From positions 3,555,422 to 3,619,421 of the forward strand of contig NW_004624783.1 of the NCBI RefSeq assembly GCF_000247695.1: a stretch of 64,000 bases of DNA, given 5' to 3'. Position 1 is the stretch's first letter, and the number at the start of each line of letters is the position of its first letter. The notes under the pieces were generated by a model. That model saw only the letters and a list, made by a program, of their open reading frames with translations. It was not told the DNA's origin and searched no databases. A program made the position numbers and the translations under genes. The stretch is from Heterocephalus glaber. Taxonomy: Eukaryota > Chordata > Mammalia > Rodentia > Bathyergidae. Below, piece after piece: positions 1 to 11,273 of the stretch.

Positions 1-546
1 AAAGTGATGTTAAATTGCTACCTCTATTAATCCTTGGGATGTTTAAATGAATGTTCTGTAATTGGTGGATCAAAGTGTCCATGACTCATAGCCTTTCATG
101 TTCTCTTTACTACCACTTCTCATATTAGGTAAGAAGACATCATTCAGAATTTTCCCAAGAATATAAATGATTTCATTGTATAATCCTTGTTAGTACCACA
201 TGTGCAAATTAGTTCAGCCAAAAAAAACCCAGGTTGTTGTGACGGGTTTATTTGAAAGATTGCTTTAGGCTCTGACCTCTTTCCTTGTACATGTTTATAA
301 GCATTTGATAAAATGATTAAACTCTAAGGTAGAGTTATTAGTTTTTGCTACAGTGAAATTTGTGTGGTAATGGATATTAGTGTTAGTTTAATGTTGATTA
401 AAATAAAATTTTTATAAAGGTGGTTTGAATTCTATTTAAATAGATGAAAATCATCAGGCTTTCTTAAATTATCACTTAGATGGAGTGGAGAGAGATTCTC
501 TAAGAATGGGTCACAGATCTCCCTCTTAAAAGTTAATGTGAGAGCT

Positions 547-630
547 TGGGCCAGGGATTTAGCTCAGTGGTTCCACTGCCTGCCTTGCAAGCGCAAGGGA
601 CTGAGTTTGATCCCTGGTACCAAAAAAAAA
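547..630 (+). repeat. ID SINE (tRNA-derived)
   Basis: It carries the Pol III A-box-like ggatttagctcagtgg, the CTGCCTTGCAAGCGCAAGG core, the B-box-like gtttgatccctgg and an A9 tail. Flanking duplications are gttaatgtgagag (532-544) and gttaatgagag (631-641), which differ by a 2-bp indel. It lies in the same sense as CHCHD3. Confidence 0.9.
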
Positions 631-1272
631 GTTAATGAGAGATCTCAAGAATTTAAAGAATTGATTAAACATAGAATATTAAAACGTACCCTCAATGTAT
701 AAGTATTTTAAGGTGTATCTTTTTTTCCCTATAAACGTTTTTGTCTGTGTAGTATGAAAAACTTTGAGTTGGTATCATATCTTCATTATAAGATGATAAC
801 TATGAAAATAAGTATAATTTAAGATAAATCAGAGATCACTTTAAACTCTAAGAGTCTATGCAGTTTTTATAAAGACAGTGCTATTTGGTTGAGGCTTAAA
901 AGGATATTGAATAGGTTGAAGGGAAAGATACTTAGGAGAAAAATCATGCTCTCTAGTTAGATGATAACTTTAGTGAAGATCAGTGGTGTGACTCTGGGAG
1001 ATTATTGCAGGATAAAAGTAGGAAAGGTCCGTAGGGTAATTAGGTGGTGGACTGGGAAGTTGATCTTAAGGTAACAGGATGTTAATAGACAATATTTGAT
1101 CAGCTGAGCACTCTAATCTCTGTGCTCCTGTAGCAATAGTAATCTGACAGTAGATGTGAGATTTGGTTGGAAACATGAGAAATAACCAGAAGTACAAGAT
1201 GGGAGGTCCCCTCAAGTGAAAAAGAAAAAAGGTTAGTGCAAAATAGTCATTGAAAGATTGACGATTGATTGA

Positions 1273-1644
1273 TGTATTTGTTTGCCAGGGCTGCATAGTA
1301 CCATATTCTGGGTGACTTAAATAACATTTATTTTCTTACAGTTCTGGAGGCTAGAAGTCTGAGACCCAGGAGTTGTCAGGGTTGGATTCTTGTGAGGCCT
1401 CTCTCTATGGCCTGTAGATGGCTGTCTTTTACCCTGTGTGTCTTGGCTCTGTGCATTCCTGTGTCCTAATCTTAAAAAATAATAAAACGATACCAGTCTC
1501 ATAATGGGTTAGAACCCACCTTAATGACCTCATTTTAACTTAATTACCTTTTTAAAAAGACTCTCCAAATCCAGTCATATTTTGAGGTACTGGGCATCAG
1601 CACATAAATGAGCGAGGTGGAGGGGGCTCTTTTCAACCCATAGT
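1273..1644 (-). mobile_element. MLT1-type MaLR LTR, antisense
   Basis: Read on the + strand it matches the reverse complement of an MLT1 LTR. It opens with the region equivalent to gccagggctgcatagtacc, continues with cttacagttctggaggctagaagtc and the cacc-ttaatgacctcattttaacttaattacc block, and ends at ttcaaccca. It is old and diverged, with no convincing target duplication. Confidence 0.75.
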
Positions 1645-2122
1645 GTTTAGATAGAAGGGGGAAAAGAACCAAAACTGTGAGTTTAGGAGATTGAAAAATT
1701 GATGAAAGCTGAATTTTATAGATAAACAAGTCTGGTGTTAGATGAGAAAAATCTCCCTGGAAGCCTTACCAAGTTGTCATATCACTGGAGAGCAATAGAC
1801 TTTGTAGAGCACACACACAAAAAAAGTGTTAACCTTCTATAAGACAACATGGATCTGTAGGTTAGACTTTGTCTCGTACACAATCTCAGCAGCATCATTC
1901 TCTGTATCTCTTAGGATAATATTCTCTGTGTGATTCTATTTTCATATGGCCAAAATGTGTAGTAAGGATTTGGCCTTACCCAAGAAAAGTCTGAACTTTG
2001 TATGAGGCCACTGCAACGGAACCTCTGAGCCCTTAGAATTGCTTCAATGATAGAAATTGTTATTCATGGTGGGCCCCTTAGCCAGTGTGGTTATCAGTGG
2101 GGCATGGGACAGGAGTGTTGGA

Positions 2123-2149
2123 GACTGATTGACTCATGGGCAATCAGTC
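2123..2149. other. Perfect 9-bp inverted repeat
   Basis: gactgattg (2123-2131) and caatcagtc (2141-2149) are exact reverse complements separated by a 9-nt loop. It has no associated gene or repeat boundary and may be chance. Confidence 0.5.
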
Positions 2150-2576
2150 AGTAGAATTGTATAATGCAGCTTCAATAACACCAAACTCTAAAACACTGGT
2201 AATTGCCCCTGGTTGATAATACTCTGTGTATATTATCACACATCAATACCAGGAGGGTAATTGGTCCTGGGGACAAAAGGACCCTTTGCAGTTGAAACTC
2301 CCCCAGACTGTACATTTTTTTCTTTTGCCTGATTTTATGCCATTTCCCTCTTTGAAAACAGTGGAGTTAATAGCTCTCAATGTGTCCTATCAGACATTGT
2401 AGCATAGTATTGAACCTTACAGTGGTTTGTGAACCCTCCTACACTTGATGTTGATGTCAAAAGTGAGGATAGTCCCAGAGACTGTGCCCTTAGATGTTGA
2501 CATGTTATGTGACTGACTACAATACAAAAAAACTGATTTCACACACTGTGAAGGAATTCTAAGAATTAGTGTTTTG

Positions 2577-2655
2577 GGCTGGGGATATAGGTCACTGATA
2601 GAGTGGCTTGCCTAACATGTACAAGGTCCTGGGTTCCATCTTCAGCACCACAAAG
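2577..2655 (+). repeat. Diverged ID-type SINE
   Basis: gggctggggatataggtcac, then a gcttgcctaacatgtacaaggtcctgggttcc core and cagcaccacaaa. This is the older ID form with GCTTGCCTAACATG rather than the CTGCCTTGCAAG form of the younger copies. A degraded G/A-rich tail follows. Confidence 0.7.
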
Positions 2656-3210
2656 GGGAGGGGGGAAACAAGAGAGGGAGTATTTTAGAGGGTAGCTACT
2701 TTATACCTGTATGTCCCTTTTCCCCCAGCTGCTGCCTACTAAACTTCTTAGAACATCATATTTTGATTTGCAATGAGCTTGTTAGCTTCATACCTAGAAA
2801 GTGATGGGATGTTGGCTATAAGGGATTCCCACCACCTTTGAAAGCACAGAGATCACTTGGTAGACCTATTTCTCCTTAGAAATTTGACCAGCTCACGTGA
2901 TCTTGTAAAGCAGTATGCTATATTTTTTCTATTGCATTACAAAGCTGTATTACCTGGCCCAATTATTTTCATGATTTCTTATCTGCACAAGCAGATTTGC
3001 ACCTGCAAGCTTCACCTTGAAGCTTCTGACCATCTTGAACCTTCACTCAGCCATCCCTCTTAGGCAACAAACTCTGAAGGACTTTGAAGAGGATTTAGTT
3101 AATTTTATCTGTAGTAGGGTTCATTTGGATGCATATTGGCTACAGAAGATGGAAACTTTTTAAACTCTAATTTCAAGAGCAATATTATATACCTGATAAA
3201 AGGTCACACA

Positions 3211-4731
3211 CTTGAAATTATACTACAAAGATACTGTGATAAAAATAGCATGATACTGGCAAAGAAACAGACATGAGGATCAGTGGAATAGATTAGAAGA
3301 TGCAGAAACAACTTTAGACATACTCAGCCACCTCATTTTTGACAAAGGAGCCAACCACCCTCATTGGAGGAAAGATAGCCTATTTAATAAATGGTGTTGG
3401 AAATACTGGATTTCAACCTGCCAGAGATTAAAACTAGACCCATACCTGTCACCATGCATTAAACTAATATTAAAGTGGATTAAAGATCTAAATATTAAGA
3501 CAGAAACACTAAACTTGCTGGAAGATAAGTTAGGTAGAACTCTTGAAGACATTGTCATAGGAAAAGACTTTATGAACAAAACCTCAGTAGCATGGGAACT
3601 AGCACAAAGCATCAACAACTGGGATCTCATCTTACTAAAAAGCTTCTGCACTGCAAGAGAAACCACCAACAGAGCTAACAGACAACCTGCCATGTGGGAA
3701 AAAATTTTTAGCAGCTGTACCTCAGACAAGGGGCTACTATCTAGAATATATAAAGAACTGAAAAAAATCAGACCCTCCGAAATTCAAAGACCCAACTCAA
3801 AAATGGGCATCTGAAATGAACAGACATTTCTCAGACGAAGTCAAAGCAGCAAATAAATATATGAAAACTGTTCAACATCACTGGTCATTCAAGAGATGCA
3901 GATGAAAACAATGCTGAGATTCCACCTCACCCCAGAAAGAATGGCTGCTATCAAGAAATCAACCAATAACAAATGTTGGTGGGGTTGTGGAGAGAAAGGA
4001 ACCCTTCTCCATTGGTGGGAGTGCAGACTGGCGCAACCACTGTGGAAATCAGTATGGAGATACCTCAAAGAAATAGGACTGGAAGTCCCATTTGACCCAG
4101 CTATTCCCCTGCTGGGTATCTTCCTCAAAGAATTAAAAGAATCATACCACAGTGATATATGTGCATCCATGTTTATAGTGGCACAGTTTGTGATAGCTAA
4201 AGCTTGGAAACAGCTCAAATGCCCATCAGTTGGAAGCTGGATAAAGAAGATGTGGTTTTCTTATAAAATGGAGTACTACTCAGCCATAAAGAATGAGAAA
4301 CTAAAGACATGTATAGCTCAATGGATGTACATTGAGGTGATACTCTTAAGTGAAATAAATAGGACACACATGTGTAAATACTGAGTAGTTTCTCTGGTGT
4401 GAAAAACTGAAAGTGTAAATAAGGATTAAAATGATTAAAATGAATAATTGATAATTTGAAATAGGAAAAGGTCCAAAGGTGTAGGGGTGGTGGGAGGGGA
4501 AGGGGAAAGGAAAGAAGGAAAGGAAAAATTATGAGAAAAGGAAAAAAACAGAAACAAAATCTGTGTATATAGGGAAGGGGGGGGGCGGTGAAGGCCACAC
4601 AGGTAATGGGGAAAAAATAAGAACCAAGATACATCATGTACAGGTACAAGCACCCAATGATAAATGTAAACGTATTGTATACCTAAAATGTACCAATAAA
4701 AGAATTTAAGAAAAAAAAAAAGAAAAAAAAT
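3211..4731 (+). mobile_element. L1 LINE, 5'-truncated, ORF2 C-terminus and 3' UTR
   Basis: About 1.5 kb of an L1 3' end. Translation of 3515-3814 and 3896-4384 shows the ORF2 C-terminal segment (WDLILLKSFCTARETT, NRQPAMWEKIF, then [30 protein letters not shown] and MEYYSAIKNEKL). The two pieces are separated by two roughly compensating frameshifts near 3790 and 3880, so it cannot encode an intact protein. A G/A-rich 3' UTR (4476-4590) and an A-rich tail (about 4709-4731) follow. The 9-bp sequence ggtcacaca occurs at 3202-3210 and 4732-4740 and marks the insertion site. It is inserted in the same sense as CHCHD3. Confidence 0.92.
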
Positions 4732-5550
4732 GGTCACACAAAAGCCCTGTAAAGGAAAAAAATGGCCAAGAACATTTGACGCTGCACATGACTAACACCA
4801 GTAGCATCAGCACAGCCTACCAGGAGAGCCAATGAAATTATTTTAAGGATTCTTAAAATACTAACTCATACTTCAGTCCCGTAGTTTATAGTTCTGGCAG
4901 TAGACCATTTAAACATTTTAGAATTAAAGTGTTTTTTCACCTACTTTATCCACATGTCATTCATTCATAGAAGCTCCTATGAGATGTGCTTCCTGTTGCA
5001 TTCTGAGTATTCATTTATGAAGAAGACAGGCAGGGTCTTACCAGCTTGGTGCTTAGAGTTTACCACAGAAGAACAAAGGGAAGACAAACTTTTAAAATGA
5101 AGATCTTTTTAAAAGGTCAAAGTTTTATAGTTACATCTGTAATATTATTTAAAATACTATCTATAATTATCTAACTAAAAATTAAAGGACTTGAAGTCAG
5201 TGAATTCATGTCATTTACTTTCCTGCAGAACTTTATTCCCATAATAGCTTTAAAATTTCAACCATGAAATGTAAATCTCTGAATAAATTCACCAGTTTTT
5301 TACATTTAGCTATTACTCAAAAGAAATGCCTCTTCTTTTTCCAGTCCTACTAAAATAATCATTATAAGCACTTCATATCACATCTATCATCTCTTGTTAT
5401 TATCTACTAATAGAACAAATTATGGTGCTAGTTCCTCGTTATATAATGTTGATACTCTGTTACAGTTCAGCTGAATAAAACTGTTCTGTATTAATCCTTA
5501 TATTCCATCTTATAGGTAATTAATTAAAATATTATATTAAATAATTTACA

Positions 5551-5637
5551 TGGGGCTGTGTAGCTCAGTGGTACACCACATGCTTAGCATATATGAAGCT
5601 CTGAGTTTGATCCCTAGCACTGCCAAAAAAGAAAAAA
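5551..5637 (+). repeat. ID-type SINE, diverged
   Basis: ggggctgtgtagctcagtgg, then acatgcttagcatatatgaagctctgagtttgatccctagcac and a mixed A/G tail. It lacks part of the left box (ggatt is missing) and belongs to the older GCTTAGCAT-type group. Confidence 0.75.
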
Positions 5638-7965
5638 GAAAATGTTACATATGTAATCTAAGCCAAAGGTTACCACAAAGTAAATGTTCGATGTATGTTA
5701 GATTTGATTGTTAAATTTAATTCAAGTTTTGAAACTGTACCATAGGAGAAATTCTTGTGTTTGTTTCTTAAACCCCAAATAGAACATTAGGCAGAGCGCG
5801 TGGACTCGTAGGGAGTCCATAGTCTCACCAGGACTGCAAGCACATGAAGCACTTGTGATAATATAGTGTGTACAATGTGTGTAGCAGCAAAGCAGAGTGC
5901 TGCAGAGACCCTGTTTCCCATCAGCATCAGACTCAGATCTTTCTAGGTAGACTGGAACTGATATACCACACATATAGAAAGGAAATGTTACAAAAATGTT
6001 GATGAAAGCAAATGTCAAAAAATACTTTAAAATAATATAAACATTGTAAGGCCAATTTAATATGAAACATAAGGAAAGTGTTTTAAAGATACTTTGTTCC
6101 CATGCTGGCCTTTAGGTAGTGACCAATTTCTACCTTCCATTTAAAAAATACAAATGTATGGAAAGTGACATAGTTCCCTGAAAATATTTTGGGAATGGTT
6201 TTGGTGGAGATACCAACTTGGCTTCAGTTTTCTTGAAAGATAAAACACTTACAAAAAGTATGATTTTTATGAAATCCTACATGAATACAGGGAATAGTCC
6301 TTTGTGTGCCAAATTCTAGGAGGACTTTTCACTTTTGTGCTCAAATGAAGTTATTGAAACCTGGCTTACTTAGGCTCATGGGAAGAAGGTTGGGTTATGC
6401 TTATAAAGTATTAGAAGAGAAGTTACCCTGTAGGAATAGGTTAGGTGGTTTGAGATTATCTGGGGAATGTTATGCAAAACTTGTGCAGATAAAGTACATT
6501 CTGTAAGTACTGCTATACATTCAAAAGTGGTTCTTTTCATGTAAAATTCTTTAACTTTAAAATATCCTTGGGGCTTTTTTTAGGGTTTCAGTTGACAATC
6601 ATGTTTAGTGCCTTTTGGGGGTGTAGGATTTTAATAGATGTACTGTGAATGAATTTGTGAAGCTGAGGATGATGCGCACCAGTGTTGTCTGCAGGTGTTT
6701 CTCCTGTTCACTATAATTACAGCATAGATCATGGACAGTTGTAAGCAGTAGTGCTTAAAGATCCTGCCTAATTGGCTGTAAAATAATTAAATAAGATTTT
6801 GACTGGCAAATTTATAATTCTGTTAGATGCACAAGCCAGTGTGCCCAAATGTCAATGTGACTTCAATTTGGAAATATTAGATTAATAGAACTAATTGTAC
6901 TGCAAGTACAAAGTTTACTCTGATTAATAGTCTTAAATCTCTTCTAGAAGTGCAATCAGGTAAATTTATGTTACTCAGCTTTTTACCTAAACTTTTAATT
7001 AAAAGTTCTTTCAAAAGTTTGAGCTAGTCAGTTTCACTGTGCTATACTTTCTAGTTTCTCTGAAGTTGAGCTTTTGCAATTTTTCAGTGACTCCAGCTGC
7101 CTTATTGAATAACTTGCCTTATCAAAAGGATTAACATTATATACTGTTATGCATATATTTGTATCTGCAGCTGACAGGCACCCTGTACATCATCTCTAAC
7201 ACTTATTGATGTCTACTTATAACCTACTTTAGTGTTGTGTGAATGGATCTGATATACCGAATGTACATGATGAATGTTTTATCTCTGATTCTTATTGATC
7301 AATTTTGAAATGATCAAATGGTTTATCTCAGTAAGACACTAATTCACATTGATCAAATTTTAAATGACCAAGTTGACTTGATTTCTGCTGAACACAAATT
7401 GTATTAAAACATTACTTGAACATGCTGCCTTTTCTAATGCAGGAGTTAGGTTACCAGTGGTTACATTATAACTAGAGTTATTGTATTATAAAGATGTCTC
7501 CTTCATAATGAAAGGTTTACACAAGAAGAAAAGAATGCAATATTATGGGAAGAACAGAGCTTCAGGCAAAGATTTGGGCTTTTACTAATTAAATTCTGCG
7601 TTTGTTTTGGGCCTTTCTTGCCCCTTTTTTAATTTGAAGGGCTATGAGCAGGAAATATAGCAGCTGCAGGGGTGACATTTTATTCCCTATGGTCTTTTGG
7701 AGCCAAGTAACATCTTGATTATTTAGTAAGAGAGTGATTGAAAGGCAAAATTCTAGATAAAGTAAATATACCTGTACCCTTTGTACATAAGCTTCTTAGT
7801 TAAAATTGCATTTTTAGAAGTTGAGGGTTATTCATTGGTTTTTGTTTTTTAAACATCAGCACACCTACATTAACTTCCATAGTATTTCATGTGCTCTCTG
7901 TAGTGTGGAGGAGAATTTTAATTTTGAAATTGAAGAAAGATGTTTGTGCTTAAGAATATACTTTG

Positions 7966-8034
7966 AGGGCCGGGGATTTAGCTCCTGCTGCGCAAGCGCA
8001 AGGACCCGAGTTTGATCCCCAGTACCAAAAAAAA
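7966..8034 (+). repeat. ID SINE with internal deletion and 14-bp target duplication
   Basis: ggccggggatttagctc is followed directly by ctgctgcgcaagcgcaaggac, so about 15 nt (the cagtggttccgcca part of sister copies) is missing. The exact 14-bp duplication aagaatatactttg flanks it at 7952-7965 and 8035-8048, marking a complete and rather young insertion. Confidence 0.92.
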
Positions 8035-9120
8035 AAGAATATACTTTGTATGTGAAGCTAATGGCGAATATACAATTAGACTGAAACCTTGACTTGGTTA
8101 TTTAGAACTCCCAATTTCAAGCAGTTTATTATGTCTTTGACTTACTATATTAGATCTTCCATCAATAAAATATAAATTGTAACTGTCATCCTCTTTAAAG
8201 AATGCAAGCTGAGAAGGTTTAAAAGTTATGAGAAGAAAGTGGTCATTAATTCTCATCTAAAACAAAATAAAGAAAGGTCTTAAGTTGTTTTATTCAACTC
8301 TAAGACCTAGCTACATTTCAGTATGTTTTAGATGATGTTGTAATTTCTTCTGTATCTCATCAGGGATATGTAGAACAGACGTAGCTTTCAAGCTGTGAAT
8401 CTGGATGGTGGTTTTTTTGATTGATTAGTTGGTTGGTTGATTGGTTTTCCTTCTGATACCAAATTACCTCCAAGGGAAGTGAGATCTGCTTTAGAATATA
8501 CCAATATTTGACAGTAGTTATGATAATCATTTACAATTGGTTACATTTGTAAAGAAATTCTAGACTATTAGGTTTGTTTGTTTGTCTTATGTTTTCCCCA
8601 AGATTGGAGCCCTTCTAATCAAATCTGTCCGGGTATATATTTTGGCTTTTTTATTACTTGTATTGGATCTCTGTTCTTACTCTACATACTGTTTTCTAAG
8701 GAAATAGAAGTAAATGCCAAGAAATATTGAGAGTTAGAGTTCAGGTATTTCTGTATTTCCTGACTGTTCCCACAGCATTCCAATCAACTCAGTGGTATCC
8801 CGAAGAAAGGAACAGGGCAGGATGGAAAAGCTCACTGGAGTAAAGGACTATACAGGGGAGGAGCAAGGCTGTAAATGAGAGATAGGTAGTATTGTCTATT
8901 TCTGCAAAAACAACAGTACAGATGCAACCCCACCACCACATGAACGTCTGCATTTGGTCACAAGGTCAAGCGGATCACTGTGGAAATTTTTCATTCCTTT
9001 AATATAGTATGTGAAGAAATCTTAAGTGATAAAATAAGCCATGAAGGTACAACGAGATTAGCTTCATCCTGTCACAAATGTGTGACCTAGAATTCCCTTC
9101 TCTTCCCCACTGTGGCAGCT

Positions 9121-9165
9121 GGGTTTTTTTTTTGTTTTTGTTTTGTTTTTTTTTGGCGGGGGGTG
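9121..9165. repeat. T/G-rich low-complexity tract
   Basis: Runs of T broken by single G bases, ending in a ggcggggggtgggg segment. No gene context. Confidence 0.6.
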
Positions 9166-10299
9166 GGGCTGTGTCTTCTTTTGTTTAATGTAATCTGTTT
9201 ATGTGTAACATGTGAATGATCAAAACCAGCCTGTTACTTTTAGTTCATGGCCCTAAGCTCCTGAATTCATGATCCCTTTTTTGTGGGATAACAGATTGTA
9301 CTGTTTTCCCCTACAGGAACATTAGCATTGAACTTTCTTTCTTAATCAATACAATCCATTAAGAATCTAGAATGACCTACATGTTATATGAAATATTAAT
9401 TGTACCCTGTTAGATAATTGAAGAGTCTGCCAGAATGATAGCTTGTTTCTTTCCTTGTATCATAATATATCAAATGAGAATGTTTGTGAGTTCTGAGGTA
9501 CATGGTATTTTGGTATTTTTTTATTGATCATTGCTTATTTGAGTAATTAACTGCATGGTTCATAGTACCCCAAAGTTGTTTCTAACTGGAGCTACTAAGT
9601 TTTTCTTCTTGCTCACTCCAACTGGGGTTCATTTACTTTTTAAAGGCTCTGGTTTCTTTGATTTTTTTCTTTGATGCTTTCAAAGATAAGGAAACATTAT
9701 TTGGCTTTTTGAGTGCCACTTAGCTACAGGTAGGACGCAGTGAAGCTCGCAGGAGAGCCAATTAAAGTTAATTATTGTCTGACTGACCTGCCACAGTATA
9801 AAATGTCCAAGAAGAGTTCTAGAAGGTAGATTTTTAAATTCTGTCCTTGTGTCAAATTTTCAAAGTTAACCATCTTAAAAACTGAAACTTGATTAACAAT
9901 TGTATCAGAGAAATTTCCCACAAAAACGATAGCTTTCAAGATAATCTGAGGTGTTATATAGTTTCCGCTATGCTATGACCACTACTTATTTGTTATCACC
10001 TCAGAGTTTGGTAAGCTCATCCCAAATGCTGTCAGTTCTTCTCTGCTTTCAACCACATAATGAACTTATGGTTGTATATAGTTGAGCATTCATTGTGTCT
10101 GAATAAACCACATAGTATAATTGGATCTCTAACTTTCAGTATAATTGTACCTTAACCAGTATTGCCCTTGCTTGTTTCAATGTATAATTACCAGACCATC
10201 TCTCATGGTTTCATTAAGGATTCCTATTTGTGGCTCTCCTGATTTTTCTTAGGAAGTAAGAAAACAAAATATAAAAATTGATAAATTATATAAAAATAT

Positions 10300-11160
10300 A
10301 AAAGTTCTGCATATCTTAAGACACCACTAAGAGAATTTTAAAAAATGGGCAAAAGACTTGAACAGACACTTCAAAGAAAGATATAAGAATGGCCAATTAG
10401 CACATGAAAAGAAACACTACATCATTAGTTGAACAGGGAAATGCAAATGAAAAACATTTGAATGAAAAAAATAAAAATGATTGACAATTGCAATTGTCCA
10501 AAAAGATGTGGAAAAACCAGAATTCTCATGCTTTGCTGATGGGAGTATAAAAAAAATGGCAAAACCACTTGGGAAAACTTTTAGCAGTTTTGTGGATTTT
10601 TTAAAAATCAATTTAAACATAAACATATTTTTTGTATGACTCAGCAATTTCAGACGAAGCCATTTACCCAAGAGAAATAAAAATGTACATACACAAAAAG
10701 ACTTGGGCAGGTATGTTCATAGCAGTTTTATTTATAGTATTTAAAAACTAAAAACAGTCCAGATGGCTGTTTTATTCATTCTCCAGTGGGCAAATGAATA
10801 AAAAATTGTGGTATATTCATATAATAGAACATTATTCAGCAGTGAGAGAGGGAGGGTGGGAGCCATCAATACATGTGGCATAGATGAATCTTGGAAATAC
10901 TATCTTAAGCAAAAAGAAGCCAGATCAAAAACAGTTATTATGATTTCATTCATATGAAGCTAAAAGTAGAATTATGTTGATAGAAATATGGCAAGGATAG
11001 AGGGGTCCTTGATTGGAAAGGACACAAGTGAACCTTCTGAAGCATTGAGTAGTCTCTAGTGTTCAGGTGATACTTAAACAGGTATATGATTTTAATACAC
11101 TACGAACACTTAAGATCTGTGTATTCTGTTGTATGCTAATTCTGTTGTATCTAAATCTGT
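10300..11160 (+). mobile_element. Old L1 3' end
   Basis: Recognisable late ORF2 and 3' blocks in degraded form: aaaaaatgggcaaaagactt, gaacagacacttcaaagaaag, then tatattcatataatagaaca-ttattcagc and the terminal acacttaagatctgtgtatt. It has many indels and no usable frame. An ID SINE (11166-11273) sits at its 3' edge. Confidence 0.75.
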
Positions 11161-11165
11161 GTATT

Positions 11166-11273
11166 CTTGCCAGGGATTTAGCTCAGTCAGTGGTGCTGCC
11201 ACCTGTCTTGCAAGCACAAGATCCCAAGTTCAATCCCCAGTACCAAAAATTAAAAAATAAATACATAAATAAG
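11166..11273 (+). repeat. ID SINE inserted at the 3' edge of an L1
   Basis: ccagggatttagctcagtc, an agtggtgctgccacc core, the cttgcaagcacaag block, caatccccagtacc and an A/T-rich tail. The exact 14-bp duplication taaatctgtgtatt is at 11152-11165 and 11274-11287. The B1-type part seen in B4 elements is absent. Confidence 0.92.

Noticed and set aside
547..630. tRNA gene suggested by A-box and B-box motifs (also at the other ID copies)
   Set aside because: The bodies are ID SINEs with A-tails and target duplications. They lack a proper anticodon arm and the acceptor pairing of a tRNA.
3896..4384. 162-codon ORF as a host gene
   Set aside because: The translation is the C-terminus of L1 ORF2 inside a truncated LINE with a target duplication and A-rich tail.
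4215..4737. Antisense ORFs of 100-144 codons rich in Phe, Ser and Pro
   Set aside because: They are the reverse strand of the L1 3' UTR polypurine tract and ORF2, so low-complexity shadows.
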